Assembly (NCBI GenBank): GCA_024405335.1
Contig: JAKSOX010000048.1
Location: 1-11,335, forward strand
Origin: Kiritimatiellia bacterium
Lineage (GTDB): Bacteria > Verrucomicrobiota > Kiritimatiellia > RFP12 > UBA1067
Reading direction: 5' to 3'
DNA length: 11,335 nucleotides
Shown: positions 1 to 7,849 of the stretch, one piece after another
How the letters are laid out: every line of letters starts with the position of its first letter
How positions within the stretch are numbered: the first letter of the stretch is position 1
The notes under the pieces: model-generated
Database searches by the model: none
Seen by the model: only the letters and a program-made list of their open reading frames with translations
Told to the model about the DNA's origin: nothing
Program-made: the position numbers and the translations under genes

Positions 1-36
1 GACATTTTTCCGGATGCGAGGTTCGGTTCCGGAAAT

Positions 37-48
37 TTGTGGTATAAT
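37..48 (+). promoter_or_regulatory. Extended -10 promoter of pgpA
   Basis: The stretch reads TTGTGGTATAAT at positions 37-48 (ATTTGTGGTATAAT when started at 35). The TATAAT hexamer at 43-48 is a perfect -10 element, and the TG two bases before it makes it an extended -10. No TTGACA-like hexamer is visible 16-18 nt upstream. Counting 7 nt after the hexamer gives a predicted transcription start at about 56, which is the GTG start proposed for pgpA. The motif recurs at three other gene starts in this window. Promoter function is inferred from sequence only. Confidence 0.65.
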
Positions 49-55
49 GCGGGGC

Positions 56-550
56 GTGAAAGCAAAAGACGCATTCAAAGTCTTCGTGGCCAGCGGTTTC
101 GGGCTGGGCCTTTCGCCGATCGTGCCCGGCTCTTTCGGCGCGTTGGTGGGGCTCGCGTTCCATTTCGCCGGGGCGTGGTGCTTCGACGACACGTTGTGCG
201 AGCGCGTCTGGTGCCTGACCGGCGCGGCGCTTTTCTCCGCCGTCCATTACGCGCTCAACGACTGGGCCCAGAAATGGTGGCGCGACCCGGATCCACGGCA
301 TTTCGTCCACGACGAAATCGTGGGCTATCTGATGGTGCCGGTGTTCATGTTGCCGCAGACGCCGATGGCGGAGTGGTGGCACATGCTCGCGGGTTTTTGC
401 CTGTTCCGCATTTTCGACGCGATCAAACTGCCCGGCGCGCGCTGGATCGACCGCAACGTCCACACCGCCCACGGCGTGCTGTTCGACGACGTCGTTTCCG
501 CCGCGTACACGGCGCTTGTCCTGTCGGCCGTTCTATGGTGGATGAAGTAG
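56..550 (+). CDS. pgpA: Phosphatidylglycerophosphatase A
   Basis: This enzyme dephosphorylates phosphatidylglycerophosphate to phosphatidylglycerol, the last step of phosphatidylglycerol synthesis, at the inner membrane. The protein matches the PgpA family from end to end: an N-terminal GFGLGLSPIVPGSFG block, a central DPDPRHFVHDEIVG block, and a C-terminal block with FRIFDAIKLPGARWIDR followed by HTAHGVLFDDV. The conserved Asp/Glu residues of these blocks form the metal-dependent active site in the family. Hydrophobic stretches fit an integral membrane protein. From the GTG at 56 it is 164 residues, close to the usual 160-172. An ATG at 47 lies inside the -10 hexamer and one at 14 lies upstream of the promoter, so both are unlikely. 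There is no Shine-Dalgarno, and the start coincides with the predicted transcription start, suggesting a leaderless mRNA. It is the first gene of the plus-strand run and overlaps the next by 16 nt. Function is secure; the exact start is inference. Confidence 0.9.
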   Translation: MKAKDAFKVFVASGFGLGLSPIVPGSFGALVGLAFHFAGAWCFDDTLCERVWCLTGAALFSAVHYALNDWAQKWWRDPDPRHFVHDEIVGYLMVPVFMLPQTPMAEWWHMLAGFCLFRIFDAIKLPGARWIDRNVHTAHGVLFDDVVSAAYTALVLSAVLWWMK

Positions 551-1203
551 CCATATTGATTCCCGCGTACGAGCCGGACGAAAAACTCGCCCGCTTCCGC
601 GCCGAATTGGCGCGGGATTTCTCGCACGTGGTGGTGGTGGACGACGGAAGCACCGCGCCCGTTCCCGGCGCGGCGGTGCGGCATCCCGTAAACCGCGGCA
701 AGGGCGCGGCCATCCGTTCTGGCGTCGCCTGGATAGGGGAGAACCTGCCGAACGCGCGGGTCGTCGTCACGGCGGACGCAGACGGCCAGCACCTGGCCGC
801 GGACGTGAAGCGCGTCGCGGAAGCGGCGCTGGCGCATCCGGACGCGCTCGTGCTGGGCGCGCGCCACCTGCCGCGCGGCATTCCGTTCCGCAGCTGGTTC
901 GGCAACAAATTGTCGTGCGTCACGTTCCGATTGCTCACGGGCGTCCGCGTGTCGGACACGCAGTCCGGTCTGCGCGGCGTGTCCCGCGGGCGCTGGCGGC
1001 GGTTGCTGGAGATTCCCGGCGACCGGTACGAATACGAGTTGCGCATGCTGGCCGACGCCTGCCGGTGGACGGAAAAGCCCGTGGAGGTGCCGATCGAAAC
1101 CGTCTACATCGCCGACAACGCGTCTTCGCATTTCCGTCCCGTCCGCGACGCGTTCGCCACGCAGTGGGCGCTGGTGAGGCATTGCCTGGGTTTCCGCCGA
1201 TGA
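535..1203 (+). CDS. GT2 glycosyltransferase, DPM1-like
   Basis: This is a 222-residue family 2 glycosyltransferase with a GT-A fold. It starts with ILIPAYEPD and shows DDGS at residues 36-39 (nucleotide-sugar binding), NRGKGAAIRSG soon after, and the metal-binding DADGQH at residues 81-86. SDTQSGLRG and the RYEYELRMLADA segment follow, as in dolichyl-phosphate-mannose/glucose synthase-like enzymes. The family moves a sugar from a nucleotide donor to a polyprenyl phosphate or another acceptor. No C-terminal transmembrane segments are visible, so this resembles the short soluble or peripheral type. The start ATG at 535 lies inside pgpA, a 16-nt overlap, with no clear Shine-Dalgarno, so translation is probably coupled. 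A GTG at 538 is an alternative. The stop overlaps the next start as ATGA. Donor and acceptor cannot be read from the sequence. The link with PgpA suggests envelope lipid or glycan synthesis, which is inference. Confidence 0.85.
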   Translation: MVDEVAILIPAYEPDEKLARFRAELARDFSHVVVVDDGSTAPVPGAAVRHPVNRGKGAAIRSGVAWIGENLPNARVVVTADADGQHLAADVKRVAEAALAHPDALVLGARHLPRGIPFRSWFGNKLSCVTFRLLTGVRVSDTQSGLRGVSRGRWRRLLEIPGDRYEYELRMLADACRWTEKPVEVPIETVYIADNASSHFRPVRDAFATQWALVRHCLGFRR

Positions 1204-2417
1204 CGGTTTGGATCGTCAATCCGTTCGACAACCTGCCCGTGGAGGGCTACCGCAAGCAGCGGTATTGGCTGATGGCCGACGCGTTCACGGCGGCCGGGCA
1301 CGACGTGACGTACTGGACAGGCGATTTTTCCCACGCGAACAAAAAGCCGCGCGTCACGGACGATCCGTCGCGCTGGCCGGACGGCATCCCGGCCGTTTCG
1401 AACGGTACGATGGATCTGATGCTCGTGCCCACGGTTCCGTACGCGAAGAACGTGTGCTGGCGCCGTTTCGCGTCGCACGTGGCGCTGGCGCGTTCCTGGG
1501 AAGCCGCCGCGCGCGCCGCCGAAAAAAAACCCGATCTCGTGATCGCCTCGACGCCGCCGCTGTCTCTGCCCGCGCGGGCGCTGCGCTTCGCGAAGGAATG
1601 CGGCGCGGCGTTCGTGCTCGACGTGATGGACGCCTGGCCGGAGACGTTCGAGCGCCTCGCGCCGCGGTGGGCGCGGCCGCCGTTCCGGTTGGCGCTGGCG
1701 CCTCTGCGGACCGTGGCGCGCGAACTCCAACGCGGCGCGGACGGCGTCACCGCCGTGGCCGAGCGGTATCTGGAGCGGGCGCGCGCGGCCGGTTCGTCCG
1801 CGCCGACGCGGCTTTTTTTCCACGGCATCGAATTGCCGCCGGAGGGCGCCGCGCCGCGGAGGAAGCGGGCGGCGGACGGATCCGTGCGCGCCGTCTACGC
1901 CGGCAACATGGGCAGGAGCTACGATTTGGCGACGGCGATCGACGCCGTGAAGGCCGAGCCCGGCGTGACGCTCGATTTGGCCGGGGCGGGACCGGACGAG
2001 CCCGCGCTGCGCGCCCGGGCGGGCGACTGCGCGCGCATCCGCTTCCACGGGTATCTGGACGACGCGGCGCTGCGCGCGCTGCTGGCGAATTGCGACGTGG
2101 GGCTCGTTCCGATGTTCGACGACAGCTGCGTGGGCGTGCCCTACAAACTCGCGGATTACGCCGCCGCCGGATTGTGGATCGTCAATTCCCTGCACGGCGA
2201 AACGGAAAAACTGCTCGCGGAACACGGCGTTGGCACGACGTACCCGGCCGGCGACGTCGCCGCGTTGCGCGCCGCGTTGCGCGCGCCGCGGACGGTTGCG
2301 GGCGGCGCTTTGGCGGCGCTTTTCGACGCGAAACGGATTTACGCCGACTACGTGGCGTTCGCGGAAGGTTTGTGCTATAATAAGCGGACATTCATTCACA
2401 GCAAGGAGCATTCATGA
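1200..2417 (+). CDS. GT4-type glycosyltransferase (GT-B fold)
   Basis: This 405-residue protein has the GT-B layout of family 4 transferases. The N-terminal acceptor domain begins WIVNPFDNLP and contains DLVIASTPPLSLPARA and LDVMDAWPE, close to the WcaI/WbuB group. The C-terminal donor domain contains AVYAGNMG (about residues 232-238), the FHGYLDDAALRALLANCDVG stretch, and VPYKLADYAAAG. The canonical acidic E-X7-E end is altered: the usual Glu before the Tyr is Asp in KLADY. The family moves a sugar from a nucleotide donor onto a glycan or lipid acceptor on the cytoplasmic side. Both junctions are 4-nt ATGA overlaps, so it is translationally coupled to the GT2 gene before it and the DUF481 gene after it. 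Its last 45 nt also contain the promoter and ribosome binding site of the next gene. The particular sugar and polymer are unknown. Confidence 0.82.
   Translation: MTVWIVNPFDNLPVEGYRKQRYWLMADAFTAAGHDVTYWTGDFSHANKKPRVTDDPSRWPDGIPAVSNGTMDLMLVPTVPYAKNVCWRRFASHVALARSWEAAARAAEKKPDLVIASTPPLSLPARALRFAKECGAAFVLDVMDAWPETFERLAPRWARPPFRLALAPLRTVARELQRGADGVTAVAERYLERARAAGSSAPTRLFFHGIELPPEGAAPRRKRAADGSVRAVYAGNMGRSYDLATAIDAVKAEPGVTLDLAGAGPDEPALRARAGDCARIRFHGYLDDAALRALLANCDVGLVPMFDDSCVGVPYKLADYAAAGLWIVNSLHGETEKLLAEHGVGTTYPAGDVAALRAALRAPRTVAGGALAALFDAKRIYADYVAFAEGLCYNKRTFIHSKEHS
2370..2408 (+). promoter_or_regulatory. Promoter and RBS of the DUF481 gene
   Basis: TTTGTGCTATAAT covers 2369-2381, with TATAAT at 2376-2381 and TG at 2373-2374, again an extended -10 without an evident -35. 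A purine-rich AAGGAG at 2403-2408 lies 5 nt before the ATG at 2414. The predicted transcription start is about 2389, giving a leader of about 25 nt. All of this is inside the 3' end of the GT4 coding sequence, so the promoter adds transcription of the downstream genes to read-through from pgpA. Confidence 0.6.
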
Positions 2418-3436
2418 AGCGACAGATGGTGATTTTTGCGGCGTCCTTTGCGGCGATTTCCGCGTGGGCCGACGTGGTGACGTTCAAGAGCGGGTCCAAG
2501 TTGACGGGCACGCTCGTGCACGTCGAGGGCGGCACGATCACGTTCAAGTCCGACGACGTGGGCGAAGTGAAAATCCCGCAGGACAAGGTCGCCGAGCTTT
2601 CGACGGAAAAGGAAAACACGATCCTTTTCGTGGACAAGTCCCGCAAGAGCGCCGTTTTGGCGCTCAAGGACGGCGAATACACCGCCTCCGGCGAGAAACT
2701 CGACATGAGCGGCGTCAAGGCCGTCAACCCCGAAGAGGAGAAGTGGCACGGTTCGCTCAACGTCGCCGCTTCCGCTTCGCGCGGAAACACCGTGGGCGAG
2801 AAGGTGACGGTGCTGGCCGACGTGTACCGTCGTTGGGAGCACGACCGTTTCCAGGCCAATGCCGGCTACTATTTCGACCAGTCCGGCGATTCCAAGGAGA
2901 CCAAGCGCAAAACGGAAGACCGCATCGTGCTGGCGGCGCAGGAAGACCACTTCTGGTTGAACAAGGTCTACCAGTACGTGAACGGCAAATACGAAACCGA
3001 CCGCATCAAAGAACTGGACAGCCGCGTCCGTCTCGGCACCGGTATCGGTTACCAGTGGCTTGAAAACCAGAACTTCGACCTCACCGGCACGTGGAGCTTC
3101 TCGCAGGAAGCCGGTCTCGAATACGTCAAGGAGCGCTGGCAAAATGCGGCCCCCGACCAGGACGACTACTTCTGTTCTTTCCGCTACGCGCACCACCTGA
3201 AATTCGTGCCGCGCTTCGTGAAGCAGCTCGAATGGTTCCACAACCTCGAATACCACCCCAGCGTCGAGGACTGGGCCGAGAACTACGTGCTCAACGCCGA
3301 CCTCGGCTTCACGACGGTTGTTTGGGGCGGTTTCGACCTGATTGCCAAGATGGAGTGGGACTACAACTCCATGCCCGCCGAACACGCCAAGCGGTCCGAC
3401 CTGCGCTACATCGTGGGCTTGGGCTACAAGTGGTGA
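2414..3436 (+). CDS. DUF481 outer-membrane beta-barrel protein
   Basis: This 340-residue protein is exported and probably sits in the outer membrane. A signal peptide (MKRQMVIFAASFAAISAWA, cut before DVV) is followed by a small beta domain at about residues 20-65 (FKSGSKLTGTLVHVEGG, then DDVGEVKIPQDKV) often seen before DUF481. From about residue 110 to the end there are alternating amphipathic strands (WHGSLNVAASASRGNT, then LGTGIGYQW) typical of DUF481/YdiY barrels. The last residues, YIVGLGYKW, end in an aromatic residue, as the outer-membrane assembly machinery prefers. The start is secure: ATG 2414 has AAGGAG 5 nt upstream. It overlaps the GT4 stop by 4 nt and is followed after 32 nt by the radical SAM gene. 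The family has no settled function; a pore or stress-related surface protein is possible. Nothing here shows a substrate. Confidence 0.85.
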   Translation: MKRQMVIFAASFAAISAWADVVTFKSGSKLTGTLVHVEGGTITFKSDDVGEVKIPQDKVAELSTEKENTILFVDKSRKSAVLALKDGEYTASGEKLDMSGVKAVNPEEEKWHGSLNVAASASRGNTVGEKVTVLADVYRRWEHDRFQANAGYYFDQSGDSKETKRKTEDRIVLAAQEDHFWLNKVYQYVNGKYETDRIKELDSRVRLGTGIGYQWLENQNFDLTGTWSFSQEAGLEYVKERWQNAAPDQDDYFCSFRYAHHLKFVPRFVKQLEWFHNLEYHPSVEDWAENYVLNADLGFTTVVWGGFDLIAKMEWDYNSMPAEHAKRSDLRYIVGLGYKW

Positions 3437-3468
3437 CGGCACGGCGAAGCGCATAGGCGCAGGCAGCG

Positions 3469-4911
3469 GTGAAAGTCGCAATTTGCTATCCGCCTCTGAA
3501 AAGCGACAAGGGCGTGGCGCTCTTGTCGCAGAACCGCCAGTTCCAGTGGTTCTCGCGGCCAACCTACATCTTCCCCGTGGTGCCGGCCACGGCCGCCACG
3601 ATGCTCCACAAGGCGGGGCACGAGGTGCTCTTCCTGGACGGCATCGCCGCCGAACTTTCCGAAGAGGAGTTCCGCGCGCGGCTCGACGCCTTCGGCCCCG
3701 AACTCGTGGTGCTGGAGACGAAGACGCCCGTCGTCAAGCGCCACTGGAAGTGGATTTCCGAATACCACGCCGCGCATCCGGCGGTGAAGACCGCGCTGGT
3801 GGGCGACCACGTGACGGCGCTGCCCGGGGAGTCGATGGCGAATTGCCCGGTCGACTACGTCCTCACGGGCGGCGATTGGGACTTCCTGTTGAAGAACCTC
3901 GTGGAATCGCGCGGCGACGCGGCGGCGTTCGAACCCGGCATTTGGCATCGCGCGGACGGAAAGGTCTCGAACACGGGGCCGTTCAAGCTCGACCACGACC
4001 TCAACGCCGCGCCGTGGATCGACCGCGACCTCGTCAACTGGAAACTCTACGCCTGCAAAAACGGCAATTTCAAGCGGACGCCCGGCACCTACGTGATGTC
4101 CGGCCGCGACTGCTGGCACGCCAAGTGCACGTTCTGCAGCTGGACCACGCTCTATCCCACTTACCGCACGCGCGATCCGATCGACGTCGTGGACGAAATC
4201 GAAATGCTCGTGGAGAAGTACGGGATCAAGGAGCTGATGGACGATTCCGGCTCCCTGCCCGTGGGCAAGTGGCTCGACTCGTTCTGCCATGAAATCATCC
4301 GCCGCGGCCTCCAGAAAAAGCTCCGCATCGACTGCAACATGCGCTTCGGCCGGCTTTCGTTCGAGGACTACAAGCTCATGCGCGCGGCGGGTTTCCGGCT
4401 GGTGCTGTTCGGCGTGGAGTCCGCGAACCAGGAAACGCTCGACCGCTTTTGCAAGGCGCTCAAGGTGGAGGACGTGGAACAGGGCGCCGCCTGGGCCTCG
4501 AAGGCCGGTCTCGACGTGCACCTCACGTTCATGTTCGGCCACGCCTGGGAAGGCCCAAAGGAAATCGCGAACACGGTGGCGCTGGCTCGCCGGCTGATGG
4601 CGAACGGCCACGCCGCGACACTCCAGTGCACGCTCACCGTGCCGTATCCGGGCACGCCGCTGTTCAGGGAACTGGACGCGAACGACGGTTTGACCACCCG
4701 CGATTGGGACGAGTACGACCAGCGCAAGGCGATCACGAAGACGCCGTTGGCGAGCGAGGCGGACGTCAAGTGCGCCATCCGCAAGGTCTACGGCGGCGTT
4801 CTCCAACCGCGCGCCTTGTGGCACGTGTTCCGCCGCAACCTGTTCGACGTGGGCTTCTACTACCGCGGGTTCCGGTATTTGCTGGGGCATCTGCTCGATT
4901 TCAAGGGATGA
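3469..4911 (+). CDS. B12-binding radical SAM protein with CX4CX2C cluster
   Basis: This 480-residue cytoplasmic protein joins an N-terminal cobalamin-binding-like Rossmann domain (about residues 1-170, starting MKVAICYPP, with LVGDHVTALPGE near the middle) to a radical SAM barrel (about 205-400). The barrel has SGRDCWHAKCTFCSW, whose cysteines are C215, C220 and C223, and the family-typical FGVESANQETLDRF and PYPGTPLF segments. The cysteine spacing is CX4CX2C, not the usual CX3CX2C, and no DxHxxG cobalamin lower-ligand motif is evident. The C-terminal region (about 420-480) is rich in aromatic and basic residues, as in BchE-like B12 radical SAM proteins. The family performs methylations, cyclisations and rearrangements by radical chemistry; the substrate here is unknown. 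The GTG start at 3469 is the one that gives the expected N-terminus; only a weak AGGCAG precedes it. The stop overlaps the next ATG by 4 nt, so it is co-translated with the glycosidase. Confidence 0.85.
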   Translation: MKVAICYPPLKSDKGVALLSQNRQFQWFSRPTYIFPVVPATAATMLHKAGHEVLFLDGIAAELSEEEFRARLDAFGPELVVLETKTPVVKRHWKWISEYHAAHPAVKTALVGDHVTALPGESMANCPVDYVLTGGDWDFLLKNLVESRGDAAAFEPGIWHRADGKVSNTGPFKLDHDLNAAPWIDRDLVNWKLYACKNGNFKRTPGTYVMSGRDCWHAKCTFCSWTTLYPTYRTRDPIDVVDEIEMLVEKYGIKELMDDSGSLPVGKWLDSFCHEIIRRGLQKKLRIDCNMRFGRLSFEDYKLMRAAGFRLVLFGVESANQETLDRFCKALKVEDVEQGAAWASKAGLDVHLTFMFGHAWEGPKEIANTVALARRLMANGHAATLQCTLTVPYPGTPLFRELDANDGLTTRDWDEYDQRKAITKTPLASEADVKCAIRKVYGGVLQPRALWHVFRRNLFDVGFYYRGFRYLLGHLLDFKG

Positions 4912-7115
4912 AGATGGTGAAATTGCCGTTGGCGCCGGCGTTGGCGTTCCTCTGCTTCGCGGGAATTTGCGGGGCGCACGCCTCGCCGTCCGACCCGGCG
5001 GCGGCGTTTCGCGCGTGCTGGGCGCGCATCGCGTCCAATCCCGCCCCCCGGGCGACGTTCGCCGTCGACGCGTCCGTGTCCGAATCCGGACGCGACGCCT
5101 ACCGCGTCCGCGAGGCGGACGGCGCGCTCGCGTTCACGGGCTCCAACGCGCGGTCGCTCCATTACGCCGTGTACGATTTCTTCCGCCGCAAGGGCTGCCG
5201 ATGGTACTGGGACGAGGATTTCTACCCCGCGAAAAGCGCCGTTTCGGTGGCCGGCACCGACATCCGCGAAGAGTCGCGCTTCGAATACCGCGGCATCCGC
5301 TATTTCGCGCACCGCGGGCTCACCCGTTTCCAGGCGGAACACTGGGGCCCCGAGGAATGGCGGCGCGAAATCGACTGGTGCCTCAAGAACCGCCTGAACC
5401 TCTTCATGCCGCGCATCGGCATGGACGACACGTGGCAGAAGGCCTTTCCGGACGTGGTGCCGTACCCCGACGCATCCAAAAAACTGCCCGGGGCCGGCAA
5501 GGGGTTCGACGACCGCTCGCTGTTCTGGTCCCTGGAATACCGCGGCAAGCTGCGCAAGCTGTTCACGGACTACGCCTTCGCGCGCGGTCTCATGATTCCC
5601 ACCGACTTCGGCACGATGACGCATTGGTACTCGCGCACGCCGAAGGAATACCTCGACGCGGCGCATCCCGCCTTTTTGCCGCAGGCCACGACCGGATACG
5701 GCGAGGACACGGGGCGCGTGTTCGACGTGCGCGATCCCAAGTGGTACGACGTCTACTGGCGGCTTTCGGAGGCGTTCATGCGGGCCGGCTACGGCAAGCC
5801 GGACCTCATGCACACGATCGGCCTCGGCGAGCGCATGGTCTACACGAACCGCGCGGAAAACCTCGCGCTCAAAATCGACGTGATCACGAACCTGTGCAAC
5901 CGCGTGGCCAAGGCCTATCCCGATTCCAAGGTGCTGCTCGCGGGCTGGGATTTCTACTACGCCTGGAAACCGCACGAAGTGCGCGCGCTCGTTCCGCATC
6001 TCGACCCCGCGAACACGATCGTGTGGGACTACGAGGCCGACGCCCGCGACGACGACTACGACTGGCTCGGCGGCGGCGGATCGCGCAAGAACGATTTCAC
6101 GCGGTGGGGCGTGGTGCGGAAGTTCCCGTACGTGTTCGGCATCTTCCTCTGCTACGAATCCGGCATCGACGTGCGCATGGACTACGACCTCGTCGCCAAA
6201 CGACAGGCCGCGATCCGGGACGACCCGATGTGCAAGGGCTACGCGATTTGGCCGGAATCCAGCCACACGGACGCGCTGGCGCTCGAATATTTCACGGCGA
6301 ACTGCTGGAACGGCGCGTCCGCGCCCGTGCCGGAACTGCTGCACGACCTGTGCGTCCACCGCTACGGGAAGGACGCGGCGGCGATGGAAAAGGCGTGGCG
6401 GCTGCTTCTGCCGATGACGGCCGGCGCCGGCTGGGGCGACAATTGCGTGCAGAAATTCACGGGCTGGCTCGCGAACTGTTCCGACGCACCGCATTGGTTC
6501 CCCGTGTTCAAGGACCTCGAACCGCAGGTGGCGTCCGTTCCCGTCGTCTACGACGCGCTGAAGAGCGTGTCGTTCGGCTCCGCCGCCGTGCGGCGCGACG
6601 CGCTGGACGTGGCGCGCACGGCGTGCGACCGGCTGAACCTCTGCGCGCGCGAAAAACTGTTCCGGGCGTTCGACGCGTGGACGCGCGGCGAAGGGGACGC
6701 CGCCGCCGCGCGCGCGGCGGCGGATCTGTTCGAGCGCGAAGCGGCGCGCCTCGCCGATTTGCTGGCGCTCCACACCGACTATTCCGTCTGGGAGTCGTAT
6801 TTGCGGCTCGACGCCGTGGAGAAAATCCGCAATCCCGGGTTCGGACGCACGCTGCTGGACAACGCCACCACGCCCTATTGCCGTTCACACCAGTACGAAA
6901 TGGTGCGCCACTGGTATCTGCCGCTCGTGCGCAAATGCGCGGCGGAAGCGCGCCGCCGTCTGGACGCGGGGGAGAAAAAACCGTTCAGGGACGATCCGCT
7001 GTTGAAGGAATGGAACGACGAACTCGGCCGCGCGCTGCTCGAACGGCCGCTCGCGTCTTTGCGCCCCGCGACGCCGCGCACCGCCGAGGCGTTCCGCGCC
7101 GCGTTGCGCCCGTAG
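4908..7115 (+). CDS. Secreted GH89-like alpha-N-acetylglucosaminidase
   Basis: This 735-residue exported protein resembles family 89 glycosidases (NAGLU), which release terminal alpha-linked N-acetylglucosamine from glycans such as heparan sulfate or mucin. A signal peptide (about 1-25, ending GAHA) precedes an N-terminal alpha/beta domain containing GSNARSLHYAVYDFF. The catalytic barrel follows: WRREIDWCLKNRLNLF matches the NAGLU segment WEREIDWMALNGINLA in shape, and LLAGWDFYYA followed by VRALVPHLDP matches its LLQGWLF strand. The likely catalytic acids are E308 (GLGERM, where NAGLU has NEM) and E450 (WPESSHTDALALEYF, where NAGLU has APEG). Their 142-residue spacing compares with 130 in the human enzyme. 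A helical C-terminal domain follows, beginning HDLCVHRYGKDAAAMEKAWRLLL. ATG 4908 overlaps the radical SAM stop by 4 nt. The catalytic loop differs from NAGLU, and some features recall DUF4838 proteins, so substrate is uncertain. These comparisons are from memory of the family, not an alignment run. Confidence 0.62.
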   Translation: MKMVKLPLAPALAFLCFAGICGAHASPSDPAAAFRACWARIASNPAPRATFAVDASVSESGRDAYRVREADGALAFTGSNARSLHYAVYDFFRRKGCRWYWDEDFYPAKSAVSVAGTDIREESRFEYRGIRYFAHRGLTRFQAEHWGPEEWRREIDWCLKNRLNLFMPRIGMDDTWQKAFPDVVPYPDASKKLPGAGKGFDDRSLFWSLEYRGKLRKLFTDYAFARGLMIPTDFGTMTHWYSRTPKEYLDAAHPAFLPQATTGYGEDTGRVFDVRDPKWYDVYWRLSEAFMRAGYGKPDLMHTIGLGERMVYTNRAENLALKIDVITNLCNRVAKAYPDSKVLLAGWDFYYAWKPHEVRALVPHLDPANTIVWDYEADARDDDYDWLGGGGSRKNDFTRWGVVRKFPYVFGIFLCYESGIDVRMDYDLVAKRQAAIRDDPMCKGYAIWPESSHTDALALEYFTANCWNGASAPVPELLHDLCVHRYGKDAAAMEKAWRLLLPMTAGAGWGDNCVQKFTGWLANCSDAPHWFPVFKDLEPQVASVPVVYDALKSVSFGSAAVRRDALDVARTACDRLNLCAREKLFRAFDAWTRGEGDAAAARAAADLFEREAARLADLLALHTDYSVWESYLRLDAVEKIRNPGFGRTLLDNATTPYCRSHQYEMVRHWYLPLVRKCAAEARRRLDAGEKKPFRDDPLLKEWNDELGRALLERPLASLRPATPRTAEAFRAALRP

Positions 7116-7129
7116 GAAAGGAATCCGCC

Positions 7130-7849
7130 ATGGAGAAACTTGTCGAAGCGCTGAAGAACGCCAAAAACGTGGGCTGCCTCACGGGCGCGGGCGTGTCGAC
7201 GCTGTGCGGCATCCCCGATTTCCGGGGTCCGCAGGGACTTTACCAGCAAAAGGACGCCGAACGGATTTTCGACGTTGACTGGTTCGACCGCGACCCGTCG
7301 ATCTACTACCGCGGCTGCTCGGAACTCGTCTACGGCCTCGCCCGCTACGAGCCGGGACCGGTCCACAAGGCGCTCAAGCGTCTGGAGGACCTCGGCAAAC
7401 TGCGGGGCGTCGCCACGCAGAACATCGACATGCTCCACCAGAAGGCGGGGTCGTCGCGCGTGTACGAGGTGCACGGTTCGCCGATTCTGCACCATTGCCG
7501 CCGCTGCGGGGACGAAAAGACCTTCGCGCAGATTCTCGAAATGCGCAAGACGGCGGAAGTGCCGCGTTGCGCGTGCGGCGGGGTCTACAAGCCGGACATC
7601 ACGTTTTTCGGCGAGATGCTGCCCGAGGCGGCGTTCGCCGGGGCGCAGCGGCTGGCGCTTGCGAGCGACGTGTTCCTGGTGCTCGGCACTTCGCTCACGG
7701 TGTATCCGGCGGCCGGGCTGCCGGAACTGGCGTTGCGCGCCGGCGCCAAGCTGTTCATCGTGAATGCCCAGCCCACGGGACTCGACGGCCGCGCCGCCGG
7801 CGTCTACCGCGATCTGGCCGCGTTCGCCGACCGGATTCTCGCCCTGTAA
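7130..7849 (+). CDS. Sir2-family NAD-dependent protein deacylase
   Basis: This 239-residue protein is a complete sirtuin, which removes acyl groups from lysines using NAD and releases nicotinamide and O-acyl-ADP-ribose in the cytoplasm. It shows GAGVS at 19-23, GIPDFRG at 27-33, TQNID at 96-100, the catalytic H115 in VHGS, a zinc site made by C123/C126 and C147/C149, FFGE at 159-162, and GTSL at 186-189. All key residues are present. The second zinc pair is CXC rather than CXXC, and the usual SGIPDFR has Cys for the first Ser. The start at 7130 is supported by GAAAGGAA at 7116-7123, 6 nt upstream. It follows the glycosidase by 14 nt, so it likely closes the plus-strand operon. The lineage-level type (CobB/SrtN-like) is not resolved, so no symbol is given. 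Confidence 0.92.
   Translation: MEKLVEALKNAKNVGCLTGAGVSTLCGIPDFRGPQGLYQQKDAERIFDVDWFDRDPSIYYRGCSELVYGLARYEPGPVHKALKRLEDLGKLRGVATQNIDMLHQKAGSSRVYEVHGSPILHHCRRCGDEKTFAQILEMRKTAEVPRCACGGVYKPDITFFGEMLPEAAFAGAQRLALASDVFLVLGTSLTVYPAAGLPELALRAGAKLFIVNAQPTGLDGRAAGVYRDLAAFADRILAL

Noticed and set aside
3424..6773. Long minus-strand open frames opposite the radical SAM and glycosidase genes
   Set aside because: Their translations are rich in Arg, His, Val and Ala without motifs, as expected for antisense of high-GC genes; the plus-strand frames carry clear family motifs.
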